This document shows, piece after piece, positions 39,466-48,209 of a stretch of 64,000 nucleotides of DNA; the stretch's first letter is position 1; every line of letters begins with the position of its first letter. Both the position numbers and the translations under genes were made by a program. Under the pieces are notes generated by a model. The model did no database searches. It had not been told where the DNA came from and saw only the letters and a program-made list of their open reading frames with translations. The DNA is from Microbacterium jejuense (GTDB lineage Bacteria > Actinomycetota > Actinomycetes > Actinomycetales > Microbacteriaceae): contig NZ_JAEUAW010000010.1 of NCBI RefSeq assembly GCF_019511665.1, positions 97,254-161,253 on the forward strand, read 5' to 3'.

Positions 39466-41106
39466 TCAGTGCCGGGCGAGGAGCGCCCCGGCATCCGTCC
39501 CCGCGGGCAGGACGCCGTACTGCGCGGCGCGGTCGTGGCCGAGCCGCGCCGCGATGAACGCCTCGGCGGCGGACGAGGGCGCGTGGCGGAGCATGAGCGA
39601 TGCCTGGAACGCGAGTGCCAGGCCCTCAGTGAGCCGTCGCGCCTGCGCGGCTGCCTCGTCGGCGTCAGCGGCCGACAGACGCTGCAACAGGGCGAGAGTG
39701 CGGTCGACGTGGGCATCGAGCAGGCCATCGACCCCCGTCGTGGTCGCCAGCTCGTCGGCGAAGGCCGCGGCCGAATCGGGATCCCGGAGCGCGCGCAGCA
39801 CATCCAGCGCGATGACGTTGCCCGAACCCTCCCAGATGGCCATCACCGGCTGCTCGCGGTAGCGGCGTGCGAGCGGGAAGGACTCCGTGTAGCCGTTGCC
39901 GCCGAGGCACTCCATCGCCTCATAGGCGTGATGCGGTCCGCGCTTGCAGACCCAGTACTTCGCGACGGGCGTGGCCAGGCGTCGCAGGGCCGTGTCGCGG
40001 TCGGAGGCGTCGGCCTCGAAGAGCTGGGCCAGGCGAAGCCCCGTCAGCATCGCGGCCTCGTACTCGAGCGCGAGGTCGGCGAGGACCGACGTCATGGCGG
40101 GCTGATCGACGAGCAGCCGGCCGAACGCCGCACGTCCGCGCGCGTGCCATACGGCCTCGGCGACCGACTGGCGCATGCCGGCCGCAGTGCCGAGGACGCA
40201 GTCCAGTCGTGTGCGCTGGACCATCTCGATGATGGTGCGCACGCCGCGTCCCGGCTCGCCGAGGAGGAACCCGACGGTGCCGTCGAACTCGACCTCGGAC
40301 GAGGCGTTGGAGCGGTTGCCGAGCTTGTCTTTCAGTCGCTGGATGCGGAACGTGTTGCGCACGCCGTGCGGCAGCACGCGCGGCACGAACAGGCATGACA
40401 GGCCGTCCTCGACGCCGCCGTCGCGCGTCTGCGCGAGCACCAGGAACGCGTCCGACATCGGCGCCGAGCAGAACCACTTGTGGCCGGTCAGCTCGTACGC
40501 GTGCCCGCCCATGGCCTCGCCGACAGTCGTGCCCGCTCGCACGTCCGAGCCGCCCTGCTTCTCGGTCATCGCCATGCCGACGAGCGCGCTGCGCTTCTCG
40601 CCGCCGAGCAGACGCGGTTCGTACTCCCGCGACAGCAGACGTGGCATCCACTCGTCCGCGATCCATGGAGAGCCTTCGATCGAGGCGACCGCCGCGTGCG
40701 TCATCGACACCGGGCACGCATGGCCCGGTTCGACCTGGGCGAAGAGCATGAACATGGCGCCTCGGGCGACGGAGGCTCCGGGGCGCGGGTCCGCCCAGGC
40801 CGAGGTGTGCGCGCCGCGGGCCACCGCGTCGCCGATCACGCGGTGGTACGACGGGTCGTACTCGACCTCGTCGATGCGGTTGCCCCAGCGATCGTGCGTC
40901 TGCGCCACCGGGCTGTGGACGTTCGCCCGCTCGGCGTCGCGCTGGAAGCTTGCCGACCCGACCAGCGCTCCCGCCTCGTGCAGCGCCTCGTCCGCCCACG
41001 CGGCGCCGAATCCGCGCACCGCCTCCGTGAGCGGCACGTTGACGGCGTACTCGTCGAGGTCGACGCGCCAGGGAGCCTGGTTCTCGACGCGATGTGTGGC
41101 GCTCAT
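39466..41106 (-). CDS. AidB-like acyl-CoA dehydrogenase
   Basis: A 546-residue flavoprotein of the acyl-CoA dehydrogenase superfamily. Its length and N-terminal extension match AidB (about 540 residues), the alkylation-response protein that binds DNA. MTEKQGGSDVRAGTT is the FAD/substrate loop, GHKWFCSAPMSDAFL follows, and ECLGGNGYTES is the C-terminal signature. The ATG overlaps the stop of the upstream zinc metallopeptidase gene (ATGA), so both are made together. Whether it protects DNA or has a metabolic substrate cannot be told from sequence. Confidence 0.85.
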   Translation of the reverse strand: MSATHRVENQAPWRVDLDEYAVNVPLTEAVRGFGAAWADEALHEAGALVGSASFQRDAERANVHSPVAQTHDRWGNRIDEVEYDPSYHRVIGDAVARGAHTSAWADPRPGASVARGAMFMLFAQVEPGHACPVSMTHAAVASIEGSPWIADEWMPRLLSREYEPRLLGGEKRSALVGMAMTEKQGGSDVRAGTTVGEAMGGHAYELTGHKWFCSAPMSDAFLVLAQTRDGGVEDGLSCLFVPRVLPHGVRNTFRIQRLKDKLGNRSNASSEVEFDGTVGFLLGEPGRGVRTIIEMVQRTRLDCVLGTAAGMRQSVAEAVWHARGRAAFGRLLVDQPAMTSVLADLALEYEAAMLTGLRLAQLFEADASDRDTALRRLATPVAKYWVCKRGPHHAYEAMECLGGNGYTESFPLARRYREQPVMAIWEGSGNVIALDVLRALRDPDSAAAFADELATTTGVDGLLDAHVDRTLALLQRLSAADADEAAAQARRLTEGLALAFQASLMLRHAPSSAAEAFIAARLGHDRAAQYGVLPAGTDAGALLARH

Positions 41107-42188
41107 GGGCGCTCCGCATCGCCCGCCGTCGCCAGCGCGTACTGCTCGCGCGGGCTGAGCGGCGCACGCGTGACGATGTCGTGGATGAACGCGAGCTTGT
41201 GGCGCACCGGCGCGACGATCGTGAACGGATACAGATCGCCGAAACCCATCGAGCGGTTGATGCGGTTGAAACCCTGCGACATCCACTCCCAATCGGTCAG
41301 CAGCCGCTGGATCGGCTCGCCCTCGTACGAGCCCAGGGGCACGACGTCGGTGTCGCGCAGGTTCGTGACGGCTGCGTCGAGATGGATGCCGATGACCGCG
41401 GCCGTCTGCAGGGTCCCGGTGATGTGCAGATAGTGCGCGAAGGTCTCGGCGAAGTCCTCCCACGGGTGCATCGTCGCGTACTCCGAGATGAACGACTCGT
41501 GCCAGTCGGCGGGCGCCCCGAGCTTGTAGTGGCGCTGCAGCGCGTCACGGTAGCTCGCTCGCTCGTCGCCGAACAGTTCGCGGCAGCGATCCCACAGGGC
41601 GGGCTCGGTGAGCAGCACGTTCTGGTAGTAGTGCCCGACCTCGTGGCGCAGGTGCCCGAGGATGGTGCGGTACGGCTCACCGAGCTTGACCCGCAGCGCC
41701 TCGCGGCGATCGTCCAGACTCTCCGCCAGGTCGATCGTGATGATGCCGTTCGCGTGGCCGATCGTGACCCGCTGACCGTCGGAGAGACTGGAGATGAGGT
41801 CGAACCCGAGGCCGCCCTTCTGGACGTCCCAGCCGACGATCGGCAGCCCGAGGTCGGCGAGCTGCAGGAGCAGGCGCCGCTTGGCCTCCTCGGTCTTCGC
41901 GAGCTTCTCGAGCGCCACCGTGTCGTCGGAGGCGGGACTGCGGCGCGTCAGGCGGCACGAGAAGCAGCGGCCGGCCGGCGCGTTCTCCCACACGAGCCAG
42001 TTGCACGCCCACTCGCGGTTCGAGCAGGCGTACCAGATCTCGCCGTCGATGACGGCCTGCCCGTGATGCAGCCCCTGGAACTCGCGCGACGGCAGGTGAT
42101 ACCCGATCTCGGCTTCGCAGTTCGGACACCGCAGGGTGTCGAGGTAGACGAAGTGGCGGCAATGCGGACAGCGGGGCTGCGAGCTCAC
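41103..42188 (-). CDS. Zinc-ribbon putative metallopeptidase (Peptidase_Mx)
   Basis: A 361-residue cytoplasmic protein. An N-terminal zinc ribbon (CPHCRHFVYLDTLRCPNC) and further Cys (YACSNREWACNW, CFSC) precede a domain with HEVGHYY, an HExxH-type site near residue 195, and a downstream EDFAETFAHYLH that could supply the third ligand. This matches the putative zinc-binding metallopeptidase family (Peptidase_Mx). Substrate is unknown. TACGGT lies exactly 6 nt before the GTG start. It is coupled to the AidB-like gene. Confidence 0.82.
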   Translation of the reverse strand: MSSQPRCPHCRHFVYLDTLRCPNCEAEIGYHLPSREFQGLHHGQAVIDGEIWYACSNREWACNWLVWENAPAGRCFSCRLTRRSPASDDTVALEKLAKTEEAKRRLLLQLADLGLPIVGWDVQKGGLGFDLISSLSDGQRVTIGHANGIITIDLAESLDDRREALRVKLGEPYRTILGHLRHEVGHYYQNVLLTEPALWDRCRELFGDERASYRDALQRHYKLGAPADWHESFISEYATMHPWEDFAETFAHYLHITGTLQTAAVIGIHLDAAVTNLRDTDVVPLGSYEGEPIQRLLTDWEWMSQGFNRINRSMGFGDLYPFTIVAPVRHKLAFIHDIVTRAPLSPREQYALATAGDAERP

Positions 42189-42200
42189 CGTCTCACCGTA

Positions 42201-42219
42201 GCGTGCCGGGTGGGCACGC
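42201..42219. terminator. Hairpin after the sugar-dehydrogenase gene
   Basis: A 7-bp stem GCGTGCC (42201-42207) / GGCACGC (42213-42219) between the PQQ-type gene and the metallopeptidase gene, just upstream of the latter's -10. It may end minus-strand transcripts of the former. Confidence 0.4.
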
Positions 42220-42233
42220 GGCCGTGCGACAGG

Positions 42234-43376
42234 TCACGGCGACGGCGTGACGGGCACGCGCAGCAGCAGGTCGTCCTGCGGCCCGGGATCGCCGCGTCCG
42301 TCGGTGTTGTTCGTCAGCACCCACAGCGAGCGGTCGGGAAGCGCGACGACGTCCCTCAGTCGCCCGAACTCTCCGGCGAACGCCGCGACGGGCTCGCCGG
42401 CGACCGCACCGTCGGACGTGTCGACCTGCCACAGCCGCTCGCCCCGCAGCCCTGCGACGAACAGTGTTGCGCCGACGGCGGCGAGACCGCTCGGACTGGC
42501 CTCGCTCGTCGCCCACTGCGCCACCGGGTCGACGTACCCGTCCCGCTGCGCGATCCCTTCCACGACCGGCCAGCCGTAGTTCGCTCCCGGTTCGATGCGG
42601 TTGAGCTCGTCCCACGTGTTCTGCCCGAACTCGCTGGCCCACATCGTGCCGTCGGCCGTCCAGGCGATCCCCTGCACGTTGCGGTGGCCCATCGACCAGA
42701 CGCGCGTGCCCCACGGGTTGCCGGGAGCGGCGTCGCCGTCGGCGGTGAGCCGAAGGATCTTGCCGCCCAGCGCGTCACGCTCCTGGGACGACTCGGAACG
42801 GCCGGCATCGCCGGTCGTGACATACAGGTAGCCGTCCGGGCCGAACGCGAGGCGCCCGCCGTCGTGATTCGTCGCCTTCGGGATGCCGTCCAGTACGACG
42901 TCGGCCGCGCCGAGCTCGAACGCGCCGGGGTCGCCGACGAGCGGCATCCGCACGACACGGTTGTCATCGGCGGCCCCGAAGTACGCGTAGAGCTCGGGCC
43001 CGTCCGCCCTGTCACGCAGCGCGAGGCCGTGCAGACCGGACTCGCCGCCCGGGACGACGCCCGGCACGATTCCCACGGTGCGCAGCACGCCGTCCGGTGT
43101 CAGCTCGAGGACGGCGCCGTCGTCACGCTGCGAGATGAGTGCGCCGCCGTTGTCCAGCGGCACCACGGACCAGGGAGACGCGAGCCCCGAGCCGAGCGTG
43201 GCGACGTCCGGCGAGACCCTCCACCAGCCCGTCTCCGCGGTCGCGGAGGGCGACGGAGCGATCGTGGGGGCGACCGTCGACGGTGCGGGCCGGGGCTCCG
43301 ACGCCGAGCATCCGGTGGCGAGCGCCGACGCCAGGACGAGGCATCCGATCGCCGCGAACCGGAGCCGAGGCCTCAT
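42234..43376 (-). CDS. PQQ-dependent sugar dehydrogenase lipoprotein
   Basis: A 380-residue lipoprotein (lipobox ALATGC near residue 23) with a Pro/Ser/Thr linker and a six-bladed beta-propeller of the soluble glucose/sorbosone dehydrogenase type. Family signatures are NHDGGRLAFGPDGYLYVTTGD, shortened here to NHDGGRLAFGPDG and YLYVTTGDAG, then MGHRNVQGIAW and ELNRIEPGANYGWP. The enzyme would oxidise aldose sugars outside the membrane using PQQ. No PQQ synthesis genes are visible, so the cofactor may be scavenged. Its ATG overlaps the stop of the VOC gene. Confidence 0.88.
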   Translation of the reverse strand: MRPRLRFAAIGCLVLASALATGCSASEPRPAPSTVAPTIAPSPSATAETGWWRVSPDVATLGSGLASPWSVVPLDNGGALISQRDDGAVLELTPDGVLRTVGIVPGVVPGGESGLHGLALRDRADGPELYAYFGAADDNRVVRMPLVGDPGAFELGAADVVLDGIPKATNHDGGRLAFGPDGYLYVTTGDAGRSESSQERDALGGKILRLTADGDAAPGNPWGTRVWSMGHRNVQGIAWTADGTMWASEFGQNTWDELNRIEPGANYGWPVVEGIAQRDGYVDPVAQWATSEASPSGLAAVGATLFVAGLRGERLWQVDTSDGAVAGEPVAAFAGEFGRLRDVVALPDRSLWVLTNNTDGRGDPGPQDDLLLRVPVTPSP

Positions 43377-43849
43377 GTGGCCGCCACGGCGGCCTCGAGC
43401 GCGGCGAGGTCGATGCGGCGCATGCGGAGCATCGCCTGCACGGCGCGGTGCGCGATCTCGGGATCGGGATGCCGGATCAGCTCGACGAGGCGGTCGGGGA
43501 TGATCTGCCACGAGAGCCCCCAGCGATCCTTGAGCCACCCGCACGGCTGCTCCTCGCCCCCGTCGGCGACGAGGGCGTCCCAGTAGCGGTCGACCTCGTC
43601 CTGGTCACGGCACGACACGTACAGCGACACCGCCTCGGTGAAGGGGAACTGCGGACCCGCGTCCATACCGAGGTAGTCGCGCCCGCCGAGCCGGAAGCGG
43701 ACGTGCATCACCTTGCCGCCCATGCCCGGAACCTCGTCGGGATAGCGATCGAGGGCGAGGATCTCGGAGTCGGGGATCAGCGTGGTGTAGAACGTGACGG
43801 CCTCTTCGGCAGTGTCGTCGAACCACAGGAAGGGTGTCACGTCGGTCAT
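43373..43849 (-). CDS. VOC family (PhnB-like) protein
   Basis: A 158-residue protein of the glyoxalase/bleomycin-resistance (VOC) fold. The PhnB-type pattern MTDVTPFLWFDDTAEEAVTF is split here as TDVTPFLWFDD and TAEEAVTFYTT, with the C-terminal CGWLKDRWGLSWQIIP. The older label 3-demethylubiquinone methyltransferase is not supported. ATG 43849 has a purine-rich GGGAGG site upstream. It overlaps the sugar-dehydrogenase gene by ATGA. Function is unknown. Confidence 0.85.
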   Translation of the reverse strand: MTDVTPFLWFDDTAEEAVTFYTTLIPDSEILALDRYPDEVPGMGGKVMHVRFRLGGRDYLGMDAGPQFPFTEAVSLYVSCRDQDEVDRYWDALVADGGEEQPCGWLKDRWGLSWQIIPDRLVELIRHPDPEIAHRAVQAMLRMRRIDLAALEAAVAAT

Positions 43850-43905
43850 GCCTCCCACCCTCCCGGACGCCTCCCGCGCGCGCAACGGGGCATGCGACGT
43901 CCGGA

Positions 43906-44973
43906 TCAGGTCGGCGTCGCGGGAAGCCTCACCGTCACGCGCAGTCCGCCCTCGGGCCGTCCGGCGAGGGCGATGGTGCCCTCGTGCGCCTCGGCGATGC
44001 TCTTCACGATCGCGAGCCCCAGCCCGACACCCGCGTGCTGGTCCCCGCGCGTGCGCTCACTCCCCCGCTGGAACGGCTCCGTCAGGGTTCCGACGAGCAT
44101 CGGGCTGAGCAGGGGGCCGGTGTTCTCCACCGTGAGCTGCGCGTACGCACCGTCGCGCGCGGTCGCGACGTCGACGGCTCCGCCGTCGGGCAGATTGTGG
44201 ACGATCGCGTTGTGCACCAGGTTCGCCACGAGCTGCCGCAGCAGCGCCGGCGAGCCGAGCACCGCCACAACCTCGCCCGACGTCGAGATCGACACATGCC
44301 GCGCCTCGGCGACCGGCAGCAGCGTCTCGACGGCATCCTCCGCGACGAGCGACAGGTCCACCGGCTCGCGCACGAACGCGCGCTGCTCGGCACGGCTGAG
44401 CACGAGCAGCGCCTCGGTCAGGTCGATCGCACGAGCGTTCACGAGGCGCAGTCGTTCGATGAGCTCGTCCGCGTCGCGGTCCGGATCGCTACGGGCGACG
44501 TCGAGCAGCGTCTGCGTGATCGCCAGCGGAGTGCGCAGCTCGTGCGATGCGTTCGCGGCGAACCGGCGCTGCTCGTCCACGTGCGCCTGCAGCCGGTCGA
44601 GCATCGTGTCGAAGCTGTCGGCGAGCTCGCGGAACTCGTCGTCGGGTCCCTCCAGCTCGATGCGGTGCGACAGCGAGCCCGCAGAAGCACGGCGCGTGGC
44701 ATCCGTGATCCGACGCAGCGGGGCGAGCATGCGCCCCGCGAGGATCCAGCCGCCGACGAGCCCGAACGCGAGCAGGGCGACCAGCGCCCACGCCGCGCGC
44801 GGAACGAACGCCCGCTCGAGGTCGCCGCGATTCGGGATGACCGGCCCAGGGCCGCTGAAGTTGCCGTCGGGCACGTAGCGCAGCAGGAACACCCAGACGA
44901 CGGCGAGCAGCAGCGCGCCGGCGACCATCAGGAACCCGGCGTAGCTGAGCGTGAGCTTGAGCCGGACGCTCAT
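43906..44973 (-). CDS. Sensor histidine kinase
   Basis: A 355-residue membrane kinase. Two hydrophobic segments (about residues 8-28 and 60-80) flank a short outside loop, followed by a HAMP domain. The HisKA phosphorylation site is ASHELRTPLA near residue 145. The ATPase domain has the N box NLVHNAIVHN and the G box GVGLGLAIVKSI. It starts 10 bp after the response regulator gene. The short sensor loop suggests that it senses membrane or cell-wall state. The divergent VanY-like gene is a likely target. Confidence 0.92.
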   Translation of the reverse strand: MSVRLKLTLSYAGFLMVAGALLLAVVWVFLLRYVPDGNFSGPGPVIPNRGDLERAFVPRAAWALVALLAFGLVGGWILAGRMLAPLRRITDATRRASAGSLSHRIELEGPDDEFRELADSFDTMLDRLQAHVDEQRRFAANASHELRTPLAITQTLLDVARSDPDRDADELIERLRLVNARAIDLTEALLVLSRAEQRAFVREPVDLSLVAEDAVETLLPVAEARHVSISTSGEVVAVLGSPALLRQLVANLVHNAIVHNLPDGGAVDVATARDGAYAQLTVENTGPLLSPMLVGTLTEPFQRGSERTRGDQHAGVGLGLAIVKSIAEAHEGTIALAGRPEGGLRVTVRLPATPT

Positions 44974-44983
44974 GCCCCGCCGC

Positions 44984-45664
44984 CTAGCCAACGCCCGCCT
45001 CGTCCTCCGTCTCGATGCGGTATCCCACTCCCGGCACCGTCGCGATGACCCAGGGCTCGCCGAGGCGCTTGCGCAGCGCAGACACCGTGATGCGCACCGC
45101 GTTCGTGAACGGATCGGCGTTCTCATCCCACGCCCGCTCCAGCAGGTCCTCGGCGCTCACGACGCCGCCCTCGGCGGCCACGAGCACCTCCAGCACGGCG
45201 AACTGCTTGCGGGTGAGCGCGATGTGACGGCCGTCGCGGAACACCTCGCGGCGGAACGGATCCACGCGCAGCCCGGCGAGCTCCCGAACGGGCGGCCGGC
45301 TGTGCGCACGCCTCCGGTCGAGTGCGCGCAGGCGCAGCACGAGTTCCTGCAGCTCGAACGGCTTGGTCAGGTAGTCGTCGGCCCCGAGCTCGAAGCCCGA
45401 GGCCTTGTCGTCGATCCGGTCCGCCGCCGTCAGCATGAGGATCGGGATGCCGGTCCCCGACGCGACGAGATGCGCGGCGATGTCATCGCCCGAGGGTCCG
45501 GGGATGTCCCGGTCGAGCACCGCGATGTCATAGGCGTTGACGCTCAGCATCTCCAGCGCCGTGTCGCCGTCGGCCGCGACATCGGCCGCGATGGCGGCCA
45601 GCCGCAGACCGTCACGGATGGCCTCCGCCATCAGCGGCTCGTCCTCGACCACCAGCACGCGCAT
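44984..45664 (-). CDS. OmpR-family response regulator
   Basis: A 226-residue regulator with a receiver domain (VVEDEPLMAEAIRDG at the start; phospho-acceptor Asp in AVLDRDIPGPSG near residue 51; Lys in YLTKPFEL) and a C-terminal winged helix (LTRKQFAVLEVL and VRITVSALRKRLG). TAGCAT lies exactly 6 nt before the ATG, so the message is probably leaderless. It forms an operon with the kinase and is divergent from the peptidase gene 86 bp away. Confidence 0.94.
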   Translation of the reverse strand: MRVLVVEDEPLMAEAIRDGLRLAAIAADVAADGDTALEMLSVNAYDIAVLDRDIPGPSGDDIAAHLVASGTGIPILMLTAADRIDDKASGFELGADDYLTKPFELQELVLRLRALDRRRAHSRPPVRELAGLRVDPFRREVFRDGRHIALTRKQFAVLEVLVAAEGGVVSAEDLLERAWDENADPFTNAVRITVSALRKRLGEPWVIATVPGVGYRIETEDEAGVG

Positions 45665-45750
45665 GCCTCGATGCTACGAGGCGGCGCATATCGTCCGTGT
45701 AGCGAAAACCTCATACGCTCCGGCAACGCGCGCGCGAGTGTGCTGATGTC

Positions 45751-46383
45751 ATGCACAACTCCCCTCGCCCGACGCGACTGCGTCGCACCCTCGTCGGTCT
45801 CGTCATCGCGTTCGCGCTGGTCATCGCCGCCGTCGTGGGGCTCGTCGCGTACCGTTCCGCCTCGGCTGCCGCGCCCACCCCCGCCGGCGGAGGCACGGCC
45901 GAGGTCGATGAGACTCGCGACGGAGCGGTCACCGAGGCCGACGGCATCCTTCCCGAATCCGCCGGCCCGTTCGACGACGGCTACCCGGGAGTCGCGCGGC
46001 TGCAGCCGGCGCTGCTCGACGCGCTGCGCCGGGCCGCGACCGACGCCGCCGCGCAGGGCATCGACATCCGTGTCAACAGCGGCTGGAGGTCGGCGGAGTA
46101 TCAGGAGCAGCTGCTGCGGGAGGCGATCGCGCAGTACGGCTCGGAGGCCGAGGCCGCCCGCTGGGTGGCCACGCCCACCACCTCCGCGCACGTGGCGGGC
46201 GACGCCGTGGACATCGGCCCGTACGCCGCAGCCGACTGGCTCATCGCGCATGGGCAGGACTACGGTCTCTGCCGCACGTACGACAACGAGGCGTGGCACT
46301 TCGAGCTGAACCCGGATGCCGTCCGGAATGGCTGTCCGCGGCCCTACCGCGATCCGACGGAGGATCCCCGCATGGCAGGCTGA
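45751..46383 (+). CDS. VanY-like D,D-carboxypeptidase (M15 family)
   Basis: A 210-residue membrane-anchored peptidase, with one N-terminal hydrophobic segment (residues 17-37). The M15B metal site is clear: SAHVAGDAVDIGP (zinc His and Asp) near residue 147, and EAWHFEL (catalytic Glu, zinc His) near residue 181. Such enzymes remove the terminal D-Ala from peptidoglycan stem peptides. It is divergent from the two-component genes. A link to glycopeptide resistance is not supported, since there is no vanHAX. Confidence 0.9.
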   Translation: MHNSPRPTRLRRTLVGLVIAFALVIAAVVGLVAYRSASAAAPTPAGGGTAEVDETRDGAVTEADGILPESAGPFDDGYPGVARLQPALLDALRRAATDAAAQGIDIRVNSGWRSAEYQEQLLREAIAQYGSEAEAARWVATPTTSAHVAGDAVDIGPYAAADWLIAHGQDYGLCRTYDNEAWHFELNPDAVRNGCPRPYRDPTEDPRMAG

Positions 46384-46408
46384 CCGGCGCCGCGGGAGCA
46401 CCGAAAGC

Positions 46409-46436
46409 AGAAGGCCGCCCGATCGGGCGGCCTTCT
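46409..46436. terminator. Bidirectional terminator, VanY/tRNA-Ala
   Basis: A perfect 12-bp stem AGAAGGCCGCCC (46409-46420) / GGGCGGCCTTCT (46425-46436) with a GATC loop, between the convergent peptidase gene and tRNA-Ala. Confidence 0.88.
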
Positions 46437-46441
46437 CTCGG

Positions 46442-46514
46442 TGGACCTGAGGGGACTCGAACCCCTGACCCCCTGCATGCCATGCAGGTGCGCTACCAGC
46501 TGCGCCACAGGCCC
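46442..46514 (-). tRNA. tRNA-Ala (GGC)
   Basis: A 73-nt cloverleaf with acceptor GGGCCTG/CAGGTCC, D-arm GCGCAGCTGGTAGCGC, anticodon arm CTGCATGGCATGCAG with anticodon GGC, and T-arm AGGGGTTCGAGTCCCCT. The discriminator is A. The encoded 3' end continues CCG, so CCA is not fully encoded. Confidence 0.95.
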
Positions 46515-46554
46515 TCACCGTTTCCCGCTCTCGCGGGGCAACTCGTCTAGCTTA
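46515..46554 (-). promoter_or_regulatory. tRNA-Ala -10 box and pre-tRNA leader hairpin
   Basis: On the minus strand TAAGCT (46549-46554) is followed by 6 nt and then a 28-nt leader that starts GTTGCCC and carries the hairpin CCCGC-GAGA-GCGGG (46524-46537). The opening, the loop and the spacing match the tRNA-Asn leader at 2556-2581. No convincing -35 is visible. Confidence 0.55.
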
Positions 46555-46584
46555 CAACACTCCGAAGGGTGCTCCGAACCACGG

Positions 46585-46965
46585 TCAGTCTTCGGCGGCC
46601 GCCCGCGCGGGAAGCTGGATCGGGACGACCGGGCAGTCCTTCCACAGACGCTCCAGGCCGTAGAACACGCGCTCCTGCTCGTGGAAGACGTGCGCGACGA
46701 GGTCGCCGAAGTCCAGCAGGACCCAGCGGGACTCCTGCCGGCCTTCACGGCGCAGGCGCTTGTGGCCGGCCTCGAGAAGCTTCTCTTCGATCTCGTCCGC
46801 GATCGCGGCCACGTTGCGCTCGCTGCGGCCGGTCACCAGCAGGAAGATGTCGACGAGCGGCAGCGGCTCGGAGACATCCAGCGCGATGAGATCCTCGCCG
46901 CCCTTCGCGTCGGCCGCGGCCGCCGCGATCTGCAGCATGTCGAGCGACTGCGGGGTCGCGGTCAT
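46585..46965 (-). CDS. rsfS: Ribosome silencing factor RsfS
   Basis: Binds L14 on the 50S subunit and blocks subunit joining when nutrients are scarce. It is 126 residues with the DUF143 pattern (DLIALDVSEPLPLVDIFLL, SERNVAAIADEIEEKL, WVLLDFGDLVAHVFHEQER). The ATG shares one base with the stop of the upstream Pro/Ala-rich gene (TGATG). The nadD to rsfS order is widespread in bacteria. It ends just before the tRNA-Ala promoter. Confidence 0.95.
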   Translation of the reverse strand: MTATPQSLDMLQIAAAAADAKGGEDLIALDVSEPLPLVDIFLLVTGRSERNVAAIADEIEEKLLEAGHKRLRREGRQESRWVLLDFGDLVAHVFHEQERVFYGLERLWKDCPVVPIQLPARAAAED

Positions 46966-48209
46966 CAGAAGACTCCTGTCACGAAGGCGAGGATGAGGAC
47001 GCCCACCAGGGCGAGCGCGAGCACACCGGCGGTCACGGCGAGCGACATCATGAGCTTGCCGCCCTTCTCGGGCGCCGGCGGCTTGATGACCTCGCCGGGC
47101 ATCTTCACCGTGCTCACGGCGGCGCTCGCGGCGATCGGCGTCGGCGACGAGTGCACCGGCAGCTCGCCGTCGACCAGCGTCGCGTCGATCTCCTTGCCGT
47201 CGGCGGTGCCCTTCGCGTGTCCCGTCGAGCCGAGACCCTCGGGCAGGTTGAACGTGCCTGTGACGATGACCTCGCCCGTGGCGGTGACCGGCGCGACGAG
47301 CCCCGACACCTCGGGAGCCTGCGACACGATGAGCGCGCTGGGCAGCGCGATGGCCCCGGTGGTGCGCGAGAGCAGCTGGTCGAACGACGGCGGGATCTCG
47401 GGGGCGTGCTCGGGCTCGCGCGCCGGCTCGGTCTCGGACTCGAGCAGTCCCGCACCGAGCAGCGGGCTCACGACGGCCTTCTGCTCTTCGGCGAGAGGGC
47501 TCTCGACGCCGGCGAGGGCGGAGTCGAACGCGTCGATGCCGGTCCGCTCTTCCTTCAGCGGCTGCATCCACGACACCTCAGGGGCCGTCGGAGCGGTGGC
47601 GGGGGCCGCCGCGACGGGAGCAGGTGGCTCCTGCTCGCTCTCGCGCGGGATGCCGAACAGCGCGTGCATGCCGCTGTCGGTACTGACCTCGCCCGTCGCG
47701 GGCTGCTCGACGAACAGCGACGGCGTCGGCTCGGGTGCGGTTGCCGCAGCGGGCTGCGGCTGGGTGAACACCGGGTGCTCGACAGCGGGCGCGGGCGCCG
47801 GCGCCGGATCCGGGGCGGGTGTGTAGGCGAACGCCGGCGCTCCCGTCGCGGCGGCGTGCGCGGCGACGACCTCGGGCGTGATCACCGGCACCGAGGCCGT
47901 GCGGATGCGCTCCTGCTGACGGGCCTGGCGGCGCGTCAGAGGCGACACGCCGAGGTCGACGCTCGCGTCCGCGACGGGCGCGGGCGGGACGGCGGCGGGC
48001 TCGGCCGGCCGCGGGAACGGGGCGGCCGGAGCGGGGACGACGGCCGCGGGCGGCGGCGTGGGCGCGACGAACTCGACGGGTGCGGGGGCCTCGGGCGCAG
48101 CGTCGGCGGTCGGAGCCGCGGTGATGACGGGCGTCGAACCGGTGTTCCGCAGCTCGCGGATCTGCTTGCGGGTGAGGGCGGGCGTTGCCGGTTGCTCGGG
48201 TGTACTCAT
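46965..48209 (-). CDS. Pro/Ala-rich membrane-anchored protein, unknown function
   Basis: A 414-residue protein I cannot assign. Residues 12-30 ([19 protein letters not shown]) and 91-111 ([21 protein letters not shown], given in part) are two copies of a short motif, LTR-(K/R)-Q-x-R...PVIT. The rest to about residue 380 is low-complexity Pro/Ala/Glu-rich and probably disordered. A single hydrophobic segment at the C-terminus (near 390-412) makes it a likely tail-anchored membrane protein. ATG 48209 has GGAGCAAGGA upstream. It overlaps nadD (ATGA) and rsfS (TGATG), so it is made with both. Confidence 0.75.
   Translation of the reverse strand: MSTPEQPATPALTRKQIRELRNTGSTPVITAAPTADAAPEAPAPVEFVAPTPPPAAVVPAPAAPFPRPAEPAAVPPAPVADASVDLGVSPLTRRQARQQERIRTASVPVITPEVVAAHAAATGAPAFAYTPAPDPAPAPAPAVEHPVFTQPQPAAATAPEPTPSLFVEQPATGEVSTDSGMHALFGIPRESEQEPPAPVAAAPATAPTAPEVSWMQPLKEERTGIDAFDSALAGVESPLAEEQKAVVSPLLGAGLLESETEPAREPEHAPEIPPSFDQLLSRTTGAIALPSALIVSQAPEVSGLVAPVTATGEVIVTGTFNLPEGLGSTGHAKGTADGKEIDATLVDGELPVHSSPTPIAASAAVSTVKMPGEVIKPPAPEKGGKLMMSLAVTAGVLALALVGVLILAFVTGVF

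Noticed and set aside
45751..46383. Vancomycin-resistance locus
   Set aside because: Only a VanY-like peptidase and a two-component pair are present; vanH, vanA and vanX are absent, so this is a cell-wall enzyme of general type.
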